Assembly (NCBI GenBank): GCA_025353305.1
Contig: JANXQX010000208.1
Coordinates: 1-11,294 of the forward strand
DNA length: 11,294 bases
Origin: Holophagaceae bacterium
Lineage (GTDB): Bacteria > Acidobacteriota > Holophagae > Holophagales > Holophagaceae
Reading direction: 5' to 3'
Shown: piece after piece, positions 1-7,038 of the stretch
Numbering within the stretch: position 1 is the first letter of the stretch
How the letters are laid out: each line of letters starts with the position of its first letter
Program-made: the position numbers and the translations under genes
The notes under the pieces: generated by a model
Told to the model about the DNA's origin: nothing
Seen by the model: only the letters and a program-made list of their open reading frames with translations
Database searches by the model: none

Positions 1-203
1 AAGATGCCTCGGAAGTCTCGACACGCCACCCATAACCCAAAAACACGGGCTTGCGGGCATATCTCGCCCCTTCCCTATCCGCAACCTCGATCGCGGCAGG
101 AAAATTAGAGTACCACCTGGGAATTCCGTTGCAAGTGGAAATTCTCAAGAGGCGCAAAGACTCCGAGGCTACGCTGTCGCAACAGCTTAGAATCCATAAA
201 GGA
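1..203. other. Upstream region without a confident gene
   Basis: No complete gene is visible here. Plus frame 3 ends at a TAA (33-35) after ten codons, and plus frame 2 stays open to a TAG at 188-190. Either could be the tail of a gene cut off by the window edge, but neither fragment is recognisable. The trmFO frame is also open back to an ATG at 51, but those residues do not resemble the family. I see no convincing sigma-70 promoter. Confidence 0.4.
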
Positions 204-1559
204 ATGAGCGAAAACATCGAAGTACACGTCATCGGCGCGGGGTTGGCCGGGTCCGAAGCTGCCTGGCAATTGGCCCAAGCGGGGCTTCGCGTGGGCCTTT
301 CGGAGATGCGGCCTCAGCAGACGACTCCGGCCCACCAGACCGGTCGTGCGGCGGAAATGGTCTGCTCCAACTCATTCAAGAGTGATGACGCCACCAGCGC
401 CACCGGCATTCTCAAGGCCGAGATGCGGCGCCTGGGTTCATTGATTTTGCAATGTGCGGAAGCAGCCCGCGTGCCCGCCGGAAATTCGCTGGCGGTGGAT
501 CGCGATGCTTTCTCCCATTCGGTCACGACTGCCCTGAAACAGCATCCGAACATCTCATGGATCACGGCTATGGAAACAGCGCCGGATCTCTCGATCCCAA
601 CTGTAATCGCAACGGGACCGCTCACCGCAGAACCTCTCGCAGTGTGGCTTTCAAGCATATGCGGTGGTAATCAGCTCTTTTTTTACGATGCCATCGCACC
701 CATCGTTGAGCGTGAATCCATCAACATGGGAATCGCTTTCCGGGCATCCCGCTACAACAAGGGCGAGGCTGATTTCATCAACTGCCCACTAACTGAAGTC
801 GAATACGAACGATTCGTGGATGCCCTCCTGACCGCGGAACGCGCGGATTTGCATGATTTCGACACGCCCTACTTCGAGTCCTGCCTTCCCATCGAAGTCA
901 TGGCGGACCGCGGTCGCCAGACGCTTCGCTATGGCCCCATGAAGCCCGTGGGCCTTGACGATCCCCGTACGGGCCGGTGGCCCTATGCCGCTGTGCAACT
1001 GCGCCAGGACACACTTGCCGGTGACCATTACAATCTGGTCGGTTTTCAGACCCGCCTGAAATGGGGCGCCCAGAAAGATGTGCTGCATCTCATTCCCGGC
1101 CTTGAAGAAGCTGTATTCGTGAGGTTCGGCAGCATCCATCGGAACACGTATGTGCAGGCACCCAAGGTCCTCGATGCGACGCTCGCGGTGAAGGCCGTGT
1201 CCAATCTTTGGATTGCTGGCCAGCTTAGCGGTGTGGAGGGTTACCTGGAATCCGCGGCGGGCGGGCTCGCTTCGGCCTTCTTCATCCAGCGCGCCCTGAA
1301 TGGAAAACCAACAGTGCCACTGCCGCGGGAAACCATGCTGGGAGCTCTGCTGCACTATCTGGCGAATGCATCGTTGAAAGACTTTGGCCCCACCAACGCC
1401 ATGCTAGGGCTCATGCCCGACCTGCCAGCGGGATCGCTCGATCATCGCGCGCTCAAGCGCGCTGGCGGCGCGCGTGGCCTGAAACAAGCCAAGGGCCAGG
1501 CCCACCAGGAGCGTGCTTTGGCAGCATTGGAAACCTATATTCTGAAATATGGAGTCTAG
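204..1559 (+). CDS. trmFO: TrmFO, folate/FAD-dependent tRNA (m5U54) methyltransferase
   Basis: This enzyme makes 5-methyluridine at position 54 of the tRNA T-loop, using methylene-tetrahydrofolate and FADH2 rather than SAM; it is cytoplasmic. Starting at 204 gives 451 residues, close to the family's usual 435-450, and the protein opens directly into the FAD-binding Rossmann motif GAGLAGSEAAW (residues about 11-21). Further family signatures are VCSNSFKS around Cys54, FESCLPIEVMA around Cys227, RYGPMKPVGL, and IAGQLSGVEGYLESAAGG near 338-354. Cys54 and Cys227 match the two cysteines known to matter in Bacillus TrmFO (about 53 and 226). The frame stays open upstream to an ATG at 51, but the extra 51 residues do not look native. 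AAAGGA sits immediately before the chosen ATG, unusually close for a ribosome site, so the start is probable rather than certain. The next gene follows after two bases. Confidence 0.95.
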   Translation: MSENIEVHVIGAGLAGSEAAWQLAQAGLRVGLSEMRPQQTTPAHQTGRAAEMVCSNSFKSDDATSATGILKAEMRRLGSLILQCAEAARVPAGNSLAVDRDAFSHSVTTALKQHPNISWITAMETAPDLSIPTVIATGPLTAEPLAVWLSSICGGNQLFFYDAIAPIVERESINMGIAFRASRYNKGEADFINCPLTEVEYERFVDALLTAERADLHDFDTPYFESCLPIEVMADRGRQTLRYGPMKPVGLDDPRTGRWPYAAVQLRQDTLAGDHYNLVGFQTRLKWGAQKDVLHLIPGLEEAVFVRFGSIHRNTYVQAPKVLDATLAVKAVSNLWIAGQLSGVEGYLESAAGGLASAFFIQRALNGKPTVPLPRETMLGALLHYLANASLKDFGPTNAMLGLMPDLPAGSLDHRALKRAGGARGLKQAKGQAHQERALAALETYILKYGV

Positions 1560-1561
1560 GC

Positions 1562-3097
1562 ATGAAGAAAACACTTCTCGTGGTATTCATCATTTTGCTT
1601 GCCCTGGGAGGAAGCGCCTGGTGGTTGCTGCGGGTCAGAAGCACACCCTTTTCTTTGGATGAACCCTTCACGAGTTTCTCCGCGGACAATCTGGGAGTGG
1701 GTCGCCTTCTCCGTTACACAGATGGCGGCAGACCGCTTCGCGCCTTCCATTGGCTGCGCCCCTCCGCTGATGGCATCGAGGTGGCACAAGTGCTTACACA
1801 GACGGACCAGCAGCAGATCGGCATATTTCAATATGGCCTGCTGACCGCACAGATGCACGTGCCCCGCCCCGAAGGCGTGACCGAAGGTTTTTACCGTTTC
1901 GCCCAATTGCGAGACGCGGCGGTGCTCCCAGGAAAGGTCGTCGTCCTGCTCTATCGCGCTCAGGATGCCACCTCTGCTGATGTACCACTGATAGTTGCTT
2001 TGGACTTGACCACACAATCAGTGCGCTGGAGCCATCGCGCAGCGGTGGAGCGGCTCGCGCTTGCCCTGAATCAAAAGCAGGCCGGCGGTATCGTTGTGGA
2101 TGCCGTCATCGGATTTGGAGACAAAGGCGAATTGGTGCGCCTGCCGCTGCTCCTTCAGAAAACCGAACGGGAGGGCGCTAAGGCACCCCGTGCGGTCGCG
2201 CAATCAATCGAAATGCCGCCTGAGATTCAAGGCGTCACGGACCTGATTCCGACTGGTGATGCAACCCTAATCATTTCGCATCGCATGGGACTTTCCGCCT
2301 ACCTGGGTGAGCAGGGCTGGAACCACATTTCACTGCCCGTGCCAGGTCCCTTGGGTTTCGTTGAGCCCAAGAGCGCCCTGGCTTTCAACGGGAAAAAGAC
2401 ATGGTGGCAACCAGAACCGGGACGCATCATCCAAGTGAAAGCGGACGGCACCCCCATAGCCACATGGGAGCCCACGACTTTCATGATTCCAGCGCCCTAC
2501 GAAAAAGATGCCGAACTGCTGCAACTGCTGGGGGCCGATGCGGAGGGCAAGATTTGGTTTGGTCTGGCAGCGCCAACACTGCTGCCGCCTTTGACCAACC
2601 CCACACCAACTGGAGTACCGCCTCCAGCATCGCCGGGTTCCGCCTCCTTGATTCCAACGCTGAAAGAAGGCGAGTGGAAGTCGGACGCACCTGCCACGGC
2701 AGAATCCGCGCCGCCCCCACAATTCCAGAATATCGAGGGTATTGATCGTAGCGCCTGGGAGGGCTACCTGCGCCAAGGCCTGGATCGCATCTATTGCTGG
2801 GATCCAGAGAGTGGCGCGATCAAGCGAGCCTCTTGGACCGAGTGCTGGCGGAAACTGGGACCACCTTCGGAATTCAACATTCCCATGGGCGATGGCGCCC
2901 TGCGACCGGCCGCGGGCGGATTCCTTTTCGATTCCGGCACCCAAGCCTGGTGGCTGCCGCTGAAAGAATTGCCCCTGGTGGCTGTGGGCACTAGCGGGAA
3001 AGCCTTGCCACCACCCACGCTGGGACCCCTCGTTGTGAAGGCGCCGCATTCACCGATGGTGGATCTTGCCGGCCTTCCAGGAACGCCGAAAAGTTAG
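1562..3097 (+). CDS. Membrane-anchored protein of unknown function with proline-rich linker
   Basis: I do not recognise this 511-residue protein. It begins with a short basic start and a hydrophobic segment (residues 4-23) ending in WWLLRVR. This suits an uncleaved signal anchor with the rest in the periplasm. Residues 40-335 are rich in beta-strand-like stretches and tryptophans, with repeated 'DG/ADGTPIATW' and 'DAEGKIWFGL' patterns that hint at a propeller-like fold; that is inference. A proline/alanine/serine linker follows (about 337-390, including GVPPPASPGS), then a C-terminal part with its only two cysteines (412, 428) in an aromatic setting (YCWDPESG, WTECW). GGAG at 1551-1554 lies seven bases before the ATG and overlaps the end of trmFO. 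The two genes are therefore very likely cotranscribed and coupled, though no functional link to tRNA modification is evident. The stop codon overlaps a long palindrome. Confidence 0.8.
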   Translation: MKKTLLVVFIILLALGGSAWWLLRVRSTPFSLDEPFTSFSADNLGVGRLLRYTDGGRPLRAFHWLRPSADGIEVAQVLTQTDQQQIGIFQYGLLTAQMHVPRPEGVTEGFYRFAQLRDAAVLPGKVVVLLYRAQDATSADVPLIVALDLTTQSVRWSHRAAVERLALALNQKQAGGIVVDAVIGFGDKGELVRLPLLLQKTEREGAKAPRAVAQSIEMPPEIQGVTDLIPTGDATLIISHRMGLSAYLGEQGWNHISLPVPGPLGFVEPKSALAFNGKKTWWQPEPGRIIQVKADGTPIATWEPTTFMIPAPYEKDAELLQLLGADAEGKIWFGLAAPTLLPPLTNPTPTGVPPPASPGSASLIPTLKEGEWKSDAPATAESAPPPQFQNIEGIDRSAWEGYLRQGLDRIYCWDPESGAIKRASWTECWRKLGPPSEFNIPMGDGALRPAAGGFLFDSGTQAWWLPLKELPLVAVGTSGKALPPPTLGPLVVKAPHSPMVDLAGLPGTPKS

Positions 3098-3148
3098 GTG
3101 CCGTTGCGCTTTGGCCAGCGCTTTCCTGGCCAAGGCGCAACGGCACCT
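3096..3148. repeat. Long near-perfect palindrome overlapping the stop of the 511-aa gene
   Basis: The arms 3096-3118 (AGGTGCCGTTGCGCTTTGGCCAG as read on the plus strand, given here only to show the pairing, starting AGGTGCCGTTGCGC) and 3126-3148 pair over 23 bp with a single G-U wobble around the 7-nt loop CGCTTTC. The first arm begins inside the TAG stop codon. No T-run follows, so it is not a classical Rho-independent terminator. It could still stall transcription or protect the 3' end of mRNA in this convergent region. Confidence 0.85.
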
Positions 3149-3168
3149 TATGTCGGCCGCAGGCCGAC
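3149..3168. repeat. 20-bp hairpin repeat, copy 1
   Basis: The sequence TATGTCGGCCGCAGGCCGAC contains the palindrome GTCGGCC-GCA-GGCCGAC. An identical copy lies at 3271-3290. It abuts the long palindrome on its left. The pattern resembles REP/BIME-type intergenic repeats. Confidence 0.8.
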
Positions 3169-3197
3169 GCGGTGGATGATGCTCCGCGCGATATCGA

Positions 3198-3252
3198 AGG
3201 TGTTACGGCACCTCCAGCTATCCGGCGCAGTGCGCCTTCCTGCTCACTGCGC
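3198..3252. repeat. Cluster of small overlapping hairpins
   Basis: Three dyads lie close together. AGGTG (3198-3202) pairs with CACCT (3209-3213) around TTACGG. GGCGCA (3224-3229) and TGCGCC (3231-3236) form a near-continuous palindrome. GCGCAGTG (3225-3232) can alternatively pair with CACTGCGC (3245-3252). The second and third are mutually exclusive folds. They lie between the two copies of the 20-bp repeat. Confidence 0.65.
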
Positions 3253-3270
3253 TCGCAGAGCTGAAGCCCC

Positions 3271-3290
3271 TATGTCGGCCGCAGGCCGAC
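3271..3290. repeat. 20-bp hairpin repeat, copy 2
   Basis: This is an exact second copy of TATGTCGGCCGCAGGCCGAC. It ends on the base just before the prmC stop codon, so the repeat block fills the whole gap between the two convergent genes. Confidence 0.8.
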
Positions 3291-4121
3291 CTAATTCGTA
3301 GCGAGGAGGATCCGGTCGTGACCAGCCCAATCCTGGCGAGAGTTAACGGACGTCCACCCAATCTTGCGGGCCCTCTCGATCAACTCCGTACTCTGCCCTG
3401 CTCCGATTTCCAACACGACCGCATGCGCCTTTCGCGTTTTGGCTTGAAGAAGAATTTCGGTCGAGAGTGCAAGGCCCTTGTCCCCGGCAAATAGGGCCAT
3501 GACCGGCTCAAAGGACAGCTCCCGCTGGAGCGTTGGAGCATCTGCAGCATCAACGTAAGGTGGGTTGGAGACCACCAGCTCCAGTGAATCCGGGATGGGC
3601 GAGAGCAGGCTGCCCTCGGCAAAATTGATCCGGGCACCCAGTTTTGCCGCATTGCGCCTTGCGACCTTCAGCGCGCCTTCGCTGATATCCGAGGCAGTCA
3701 CCTCCCAATCGGTTTCCAACGCCATGCAGATGCCCAGAATGCCGCTGCCCGTGCCGATATCGCAGGCTTTTCTCAAGCCCAGCCGGCGGCCGGTCTCAAG
3801 AGCCGCCTCTAATACCAGTTCGGTTTCGGGCCGCGGGATGAGTGTCTCCTCAGTGACTTCAAAACGATGCCCACGGAACTTTTCAAACCCGATGATGTAG
3901 GCCCATGGTTCCCCTCCCCTTCGACGGCGCAGCCATTGCCCCACCTGATAGCGCACCTCAGGCGTAGCGGCCTCGTCGCCCCTTGAGGTGAGCTTCGCGC
4001 GGTTCCAATCGAGACCATCCTCGAACCAGCGCAGGCTTTCGGCAGAGGCCTCCCCAGGCTCCAGGAAATGAGCCAGTGCTGACGCCAGATCAAGGCGGAG
4101 TTCAGAGAAGGTGATGCTCAC
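3291..4121 (-). CDS. prmC: PrmC, release factor glutamine N5-methyltransferase
   Basis: PrmC uses SAM to methylate the glutamine of the GGQ motif in release factors RF1 and RF2, tuning translation termination in the cytoplasm. The protein has an N-terminal helical domain (about 1-85) and then LIPRPETE (94-101). The SAM-binding motif is DIGTGSGILG (121-130), and the hallmark NPPY is at 186-189, preceded by ELVVS. The acidic SAM-ribose region is TASDIS (142-147). The GTG start at 4121 gives 276 residues, the usual family size. An in-frame ATG at 4220 would add 33 residues that do not look native, though it lies only 18 bases from fumB. Neither start has a convincing ribosome site, so the start is uncertain while the identity is not. 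prmC often sits next to prfA; here it follows the fumarase genes on the same strand. Confidence 0.9.
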   Translation of the reverse strand: MSITFSELRLDLASALAHFLEPGEASAESLRWFEDGLDWNRAKLTSRGDEAATPEVRYQVGQWLRRRRGGEPWAYIIGFEKFRGHRFEVTEETLIPRPETELVLEAALETGRRLGLRKACDIGTGSGILGICMALETDWEVTASDISEGALKVARRNAAKLGARINFAEGSLLSPIPDSLELVVSNPPYVDAADAPTLQRELSFEPVMALFAGDKGLALSTEILLQAKTRKAHAVVLEIGAGQSTELIERARKIGWTSVNSRQDWAGHDRILLATN

Positions 4122-4237
4122 CTCAACAGGGTACGAGGAAGTGAGGGTCGAGGTGGTGAGGTTCAATAAGGTCGCGGCCAAAGGCCACATCAACCAGTGC
4201 GCCAGAAGCGCACCCCACATACCTCATACCCCTGGCC
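4122..4237 (-). other. fumB-prmC spacer with small hairpins
   Basis: If prmC starts at 4121, this 116-base spacer is non-coding. It contains GTGCGC (4197-4202) pairing with GCGCAC (4208-4213) around a 5-nt loop, and GGCC-AAA-GGCC at 4176-4186. On the minus strand TATGAGG occurs twice (as TTATGAGG and GTATGAGG) just after fumB. No T-run follows either hairpin, and no promoter is clear. Confidence 0.4.
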
Positions 4238-4819
4238 TCATAACCTCGTAAGCGCCTTCGCCCGCTCCTGGCTGTGCGCCAGAACAATCTCATGCAGGGA
4301 GGCACCCTTGCTGTCCATGGTGACGACCACAGGGAAATCCTCCACTTCGATGACCCAGAAAGCTTCGGGACTCCCGAACTCTTCAAGCATGTGCACATCC
4401 ACCACGCGCTTCACCCGCTCGGCCAACAATGATCCCGCGCCGCCGGTGGCGTGGAAGTAGACCGCGCCGGTCTTCACAAGCCCATCGCTGGTCTTCTTGC
4501 CCATGCCGCCCTTGCCGATGACGCCGCGCACCTTGTAGGTGTCCATTACATCCGCTTCGTAGGGTTCCTCGCGAATGCTGGTGGTCGGCCCCGCGGCCAC
4601 GAAGGACCAGGAACCGTCCTCATTCTTCTTGACCACTGGTCCACAGTGGTAGATCACCATGTCCTTGAGGATGGGTTTCAGCCACTCCGGCTTCTGCTCT
4701 TTCATGTACTTGTGGCCGATATCGCGCGACAGCACGAGCTTGCCGTTGAGCAGCACCTCATCACCCACTTTCAAATCGCGGGCCTGTTCTTCAGAGATGG
4801 GTGTGGTGAGACGGATCAT
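4238..4819 (-). CDS. fumB: Class I (Fe-S) fumarate hydratase, beta subunit
   Basis: This is the C-terminal-domain subunit of the two-subunit, oxygen-sensitive [4Fe-4S] fumarase, which interconverts fumarate and L-malate in the TCA cycle. The ATG at 4819 has GGAGGT six bases upstream and gives 193 residues, typical of the beta subunit. A further upstream ATG at 4882 lacks this and would overlap the alpha gene. Family features are SRDIGHKY (31-38), YHCGPVV (57-63), AGPTTSIRE (76-84), GKGGMGKKT (102-110) and YFHATGGAGSLL (121-132). The gene lies 34 bases after the alpha gene, as expected for an obligate partner. The L(+)-tartrate dehydratase beta subunit (TtdB) is the closest alternative. Fumarase is preferred because nothing nearby points to tartrate use. 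The symbol is a subunit label and does not mean the single-chain E. coli FumB. Confidence 0.88.
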   Translation of the reverse strand: MIRLTTPISEEQARDLKVGDEVLLNGKLVLSRDIGHKYMKEQKPEWLKPILKDMVIYHCGPVVKKNEDGSWSFVAAGPTTSIREEPYEADVMDTYKVRGVIGKGGMGKKTSDGLVKTGAVYFHATGGAGSLLAERVKRVVDVHMLEEFGSPEAFWVIEVEDFPVVVTMDSKGASLHEIVLAHSQERAKALTRL

Positions 4820-4853
4820 GGGTGGACCTCCAGCCAAGTAATAATTAAGCAAA

Positions 4854-5834
4854 TCAATCGAAAGAGACTGCGCCATTCTCACCGATCGTCATCACCCTGC
4901 GCCGCGACGACCAGCACATGTAGCTGATGCTCACGTAGAAGCTGGCGGGATGGCGGAACAGCTCCTCGACGAAGACACCCAGCACGGTGGTGTTGCCGCC
5001 GTAGCCCATGGGGCCGATCCCGAGCGTATTCAAATCGTTGGTGATGTCTTTTTCGAACTGGTCCATCTTGGGATCGGGATTCGGTGTGCCGAGCTTCCGC
5101 AGAATGATTTCCTTGGATTTCTCGTAACCCGTGGTTCGGTCACCGCCGATGGCCACACCGAGAATGCCCGGTGAACAACCCTGTCCTTGGGCCTTTACGA
5201 CAGCATCGATGATGGCCTTGCGCACACCGCCGATATCGCGGCCCGCGCCAATGGCCACGTCCGGCAGCCGGTACTGGGCGCCCACATTTTCGCAACCACC
5301 GCCCTTGAGCATGATCGCGACTTCGATTTCCGGTTTTTCCCACTCCTCGAAATGCACGACGGGATGGCCTTCATGGAAAGGGTCCAGGTTGTTGCCGCTG
5401 TTCTTGCCCGAAAGGGATTCCACACAATTCGGCCGCAGCCACGAGCGTTTGGTGGATTCGACGATGGCTTCCCGGATCTGCTGCTTGATCTTCCGTTGGC
5501 TCAGCCCGTAGGGATGGCGCACCCAGAAAATATCCGTGCCCGTGTCCTGGCAGAGCGGCGTCACGTGGCCATCGGCCAGCAGGATGTTCCGCACCATGTC
5601 GTTCAAGGTGTTGAAGGCCCGGGATCCCTCCTCCTCGGCATCCCGGCCCCTCACCAGGGCATCGATCACATCCTGGGGAAGCCGTGAACTGGTGCGGCGG
5701 ATCAGTTCCAGAACCGCTGTCGTGATATCCAGGCCACGTAGATCCTTCAGGTCCGCCCGGTAGCTCTCGGGCAGCACTGATTTTGATTCGACGACATCCA
5801 TCGTTGTGAGGGTGGGAATCGTGCACTCAGCCAT
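4854..5834 (-). CDS. fumA: Class I (Fe-S) fumarate hydratase, alpha subunit
   Basis: This is the catalytic [4Fe-4S] subunit of the heterodimeric class I fumarase (fumarate to L-malate, cytoplasm). Three cysteines lie in family-typical settings: PLCQDTGT (Cys95), GGGCENVG (Cys181) and GQGCSPGILGVAIGGDR (Cys220). They are the expected cluster ligands. Other signatures are NSGNNLDPFHEG (145-156) and GPMGYGGNTTVLG toward the C-terminus. The 326-residue length is slightly above the usual 280-310, because of a short N-terminal extension before the conserved helices. A second Met at residue 12 is an alternative start. The chosen ATG has GGAG five bases upstream. The gene lies 57 bases downstream of the lipoprotein gene on the same strand and could be part of the same transcript. 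TtdA is the only serious alternative. Confidence 0.9.
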   Translation of the reverse strand: MAECTIPTLTTMDVVESKSVLPESYRADLKDLRGLDITTAVLELIRRTSSRLPQDVIDALVRGRDAEEEGSRAFNTLNDMVRNILLADGHVTPLCQDTGTDIFWVRHPYGLSQRKIKQQIREAIVESTKRSWLRPNCVESLSGKNSGNNLDPFHEGHPVVHFEEWEKPEIEVAIMLKGGGCENVGAQYRLPDVAIGAGRDIGGVRKAIIDAVVKAQGQGCSPGILGVAIGGDRTTGYEKSKEIILRKLGTPNPDPKMDQFEKDITNDLNTLGIGPMGYGGNTTVLGVFVEELFRHPASFYVSISYMCWSSRRRVMTIGENGAVSFD

Positions 5835-5891
5835 GGTAACTCCAGAAAATTCAACTCCCCATTGTCAACCTTGATTCAGCCCAGCTCAACA

Positions 5892-7029
5892 TCAGAAGAA
5901 GAAGTCGTAGGTAAAGTTCAGGTTGGCCAGCAAGCCATAGTCATCGCTGAATCTGGTTTGCTCGATGAAGATTCCGTCCGCGGACCATGCCCGGCGCTTG
6001 GCGCGAAGCTGGTAGGTGCTGCCCGCCGGAAGCCTTGTAAAGGACCGGGATTCCTTGCTGCCCTGCTGAATTCCTGGGCTCGTGCCGATGATGAAGGATT
6101 GAACGACGCCACCAGCCAGGATGGGGCCGTAAAGCAATTGGACCTCATCCCCCTGGGCCGAATTCGTGACCGGTGTCACGGTGCCATTGGCGGAACCCAG
6201 GTCCAATCGGGTTGTGAAACTCGCTGTGAAGGTACCTGAAGGCGACCCCGTTTGAGGCGTGAAAGCTGCGCTGGCTTTTGGGTCAAATGCATGCCCGCCA
6301 GACTGCGGAAAGCAGACCGCGTAGCAAGCGGTGCCATAGGGCAACAGGTCCAAGGTGTAGCCGCCATCGGCGCGCGTGAGTGCCCGGCGATGAATTGCCG
6401 GCTCCCCGAAGGCCTGAAAATATTGAGCGGTCACCAAGGCTCCGGACAGCGGCTGGCCAAGGCTGTCCGTGAACTTGCCTGTGATGGACCCGCTGGCATT
6501 GCGATCCACAGCCCGCAGCTCCGGCGCAAAGACCAGCGCGCTTCCCCTGGGCTGCACCGAACGGCCCGGATCGACGATCAGCGTGAGATCAGCAACATTG
6601 GCGCCGATCGCCAGATTGAAAGGGATCACGAAGACCTGCGCCACGGGCACCAGGGCCAGGGCATTTCCACCCACGAGCTGGGCCGTGCTCCCCTGCCCAA
6701 GCGTGAGCCGCAGCGAAGTGTAGGATCCTGTTGCCAGGTTGGCACCGGTGGCCAGCGCGGCGGAACCGCCATCCACCAGGGTGGCAACCGGGAATGCGGC
6801 ATTGGGAGAAGCCACCGTCACCCAACCTTGTGGACCATTCAATTCCACTTTTTGAATGGCCAGGCTGAGGGCCTGCACGCCATCGCCAACGGAACCGACC
6901 AGATGGACCGACAGGTTGCTCTGGGTACCTGTGGGCGTGGTGCCCGGCCCGCCACTACCCCCCCCCCCCGCTGCAGGCAACCATAAGTCCCAAGCCCGCA
7001 ACGGCGATGATCCGCTGACGTTCGTGCAT
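5892..7029 (-). CDS. DUF4382-type lipoprotein, frame broken at a 12-G run (OFF or error)
   Basis: The natural start is the ATG at 7029, five bases after a strong GAGGAG. It encodes a 19-residue lipoprotein signal ending in LGLMVAC. The frame then enters 12 consecutive G (6958-6969 on the plus strand as C) and hits TAG at 6955-6957 after 24 codons. Removing one G would join it to the open frame ending at 5892, giving 378 residues. In restored numbering, residues about 38-173 resemble DUF4382 (LSVHLVGSVGDGVQALSLAI, then LATGSYTSLRLTL). Residues about 178-245 resemble a carboxypeptidase-regulatory beta-sandwich (ITGKFTDSLGQPLSGALVTA, then GGYTLDLLPYG). The protein ends in aromatic TYDFFF. It is probably an outer-membrane or periplasmic surface lipoprotein of unknown role. 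A TTG at 7001 opens the long frame, but it has no ribosome site and loses the signal peptide. The holA stop TGA lies within this gene's ribosome site. Confidence 0.75.
6958..6969 (-). repeat. 12-G homopolymer tract (contingency-locus candidate)
   Basis: Twelve uninterrupted G on the coding (minus) strand come one codon after the lipobox cysteine of the DUF4382 lipoprotein. Lengths of 11 or 14 G would restore translation, while 12 gives an immediate TAG. I noticed no comparable G/C run elsewhere in the window. Confidence 0.95.
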
Positions 7030-7038
7030 GATTTCTCC

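Noticed and set aside
51..203. N-terminal extension of TrmFO from an ATG at 51
   Set aside because: The 51 extra residues do not resemble the family, whose proteins start just before the FAD motif. The ATG at 204 gives the usual length.
3096..3148. Classical Rho-independent terminator for the trmFO unit
   Set aside because: The stem is very stable, but no T-run follows on either strand, so only a palindromic repeat is claimed.
5863..5868. Perfect TTGACA -35 box (minus strand) upstream of fumA
   Set aside because: At 16-18 bases spacing there is no -10-like hexamer; that position is the ribosome site region.
6252..6986. Long plus-strand open frame opposite the lipoprotein gene
   Set aside because: It is antisense to a gene with clear domains and a ribosome site, and its translation shows no family or signal features. 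The same holds for the long plus-strand frames opposite fumB, fumA and holA.
5892..7001. Lipoprotein gene read as a complete protein from a TTG at 7001
   Set aside because: The TTG has no ribosome site and yields no signal peptide. The ATG at 7029 has both a strong site and a perfect lipobox in the frame that joins after a one-base deletion.
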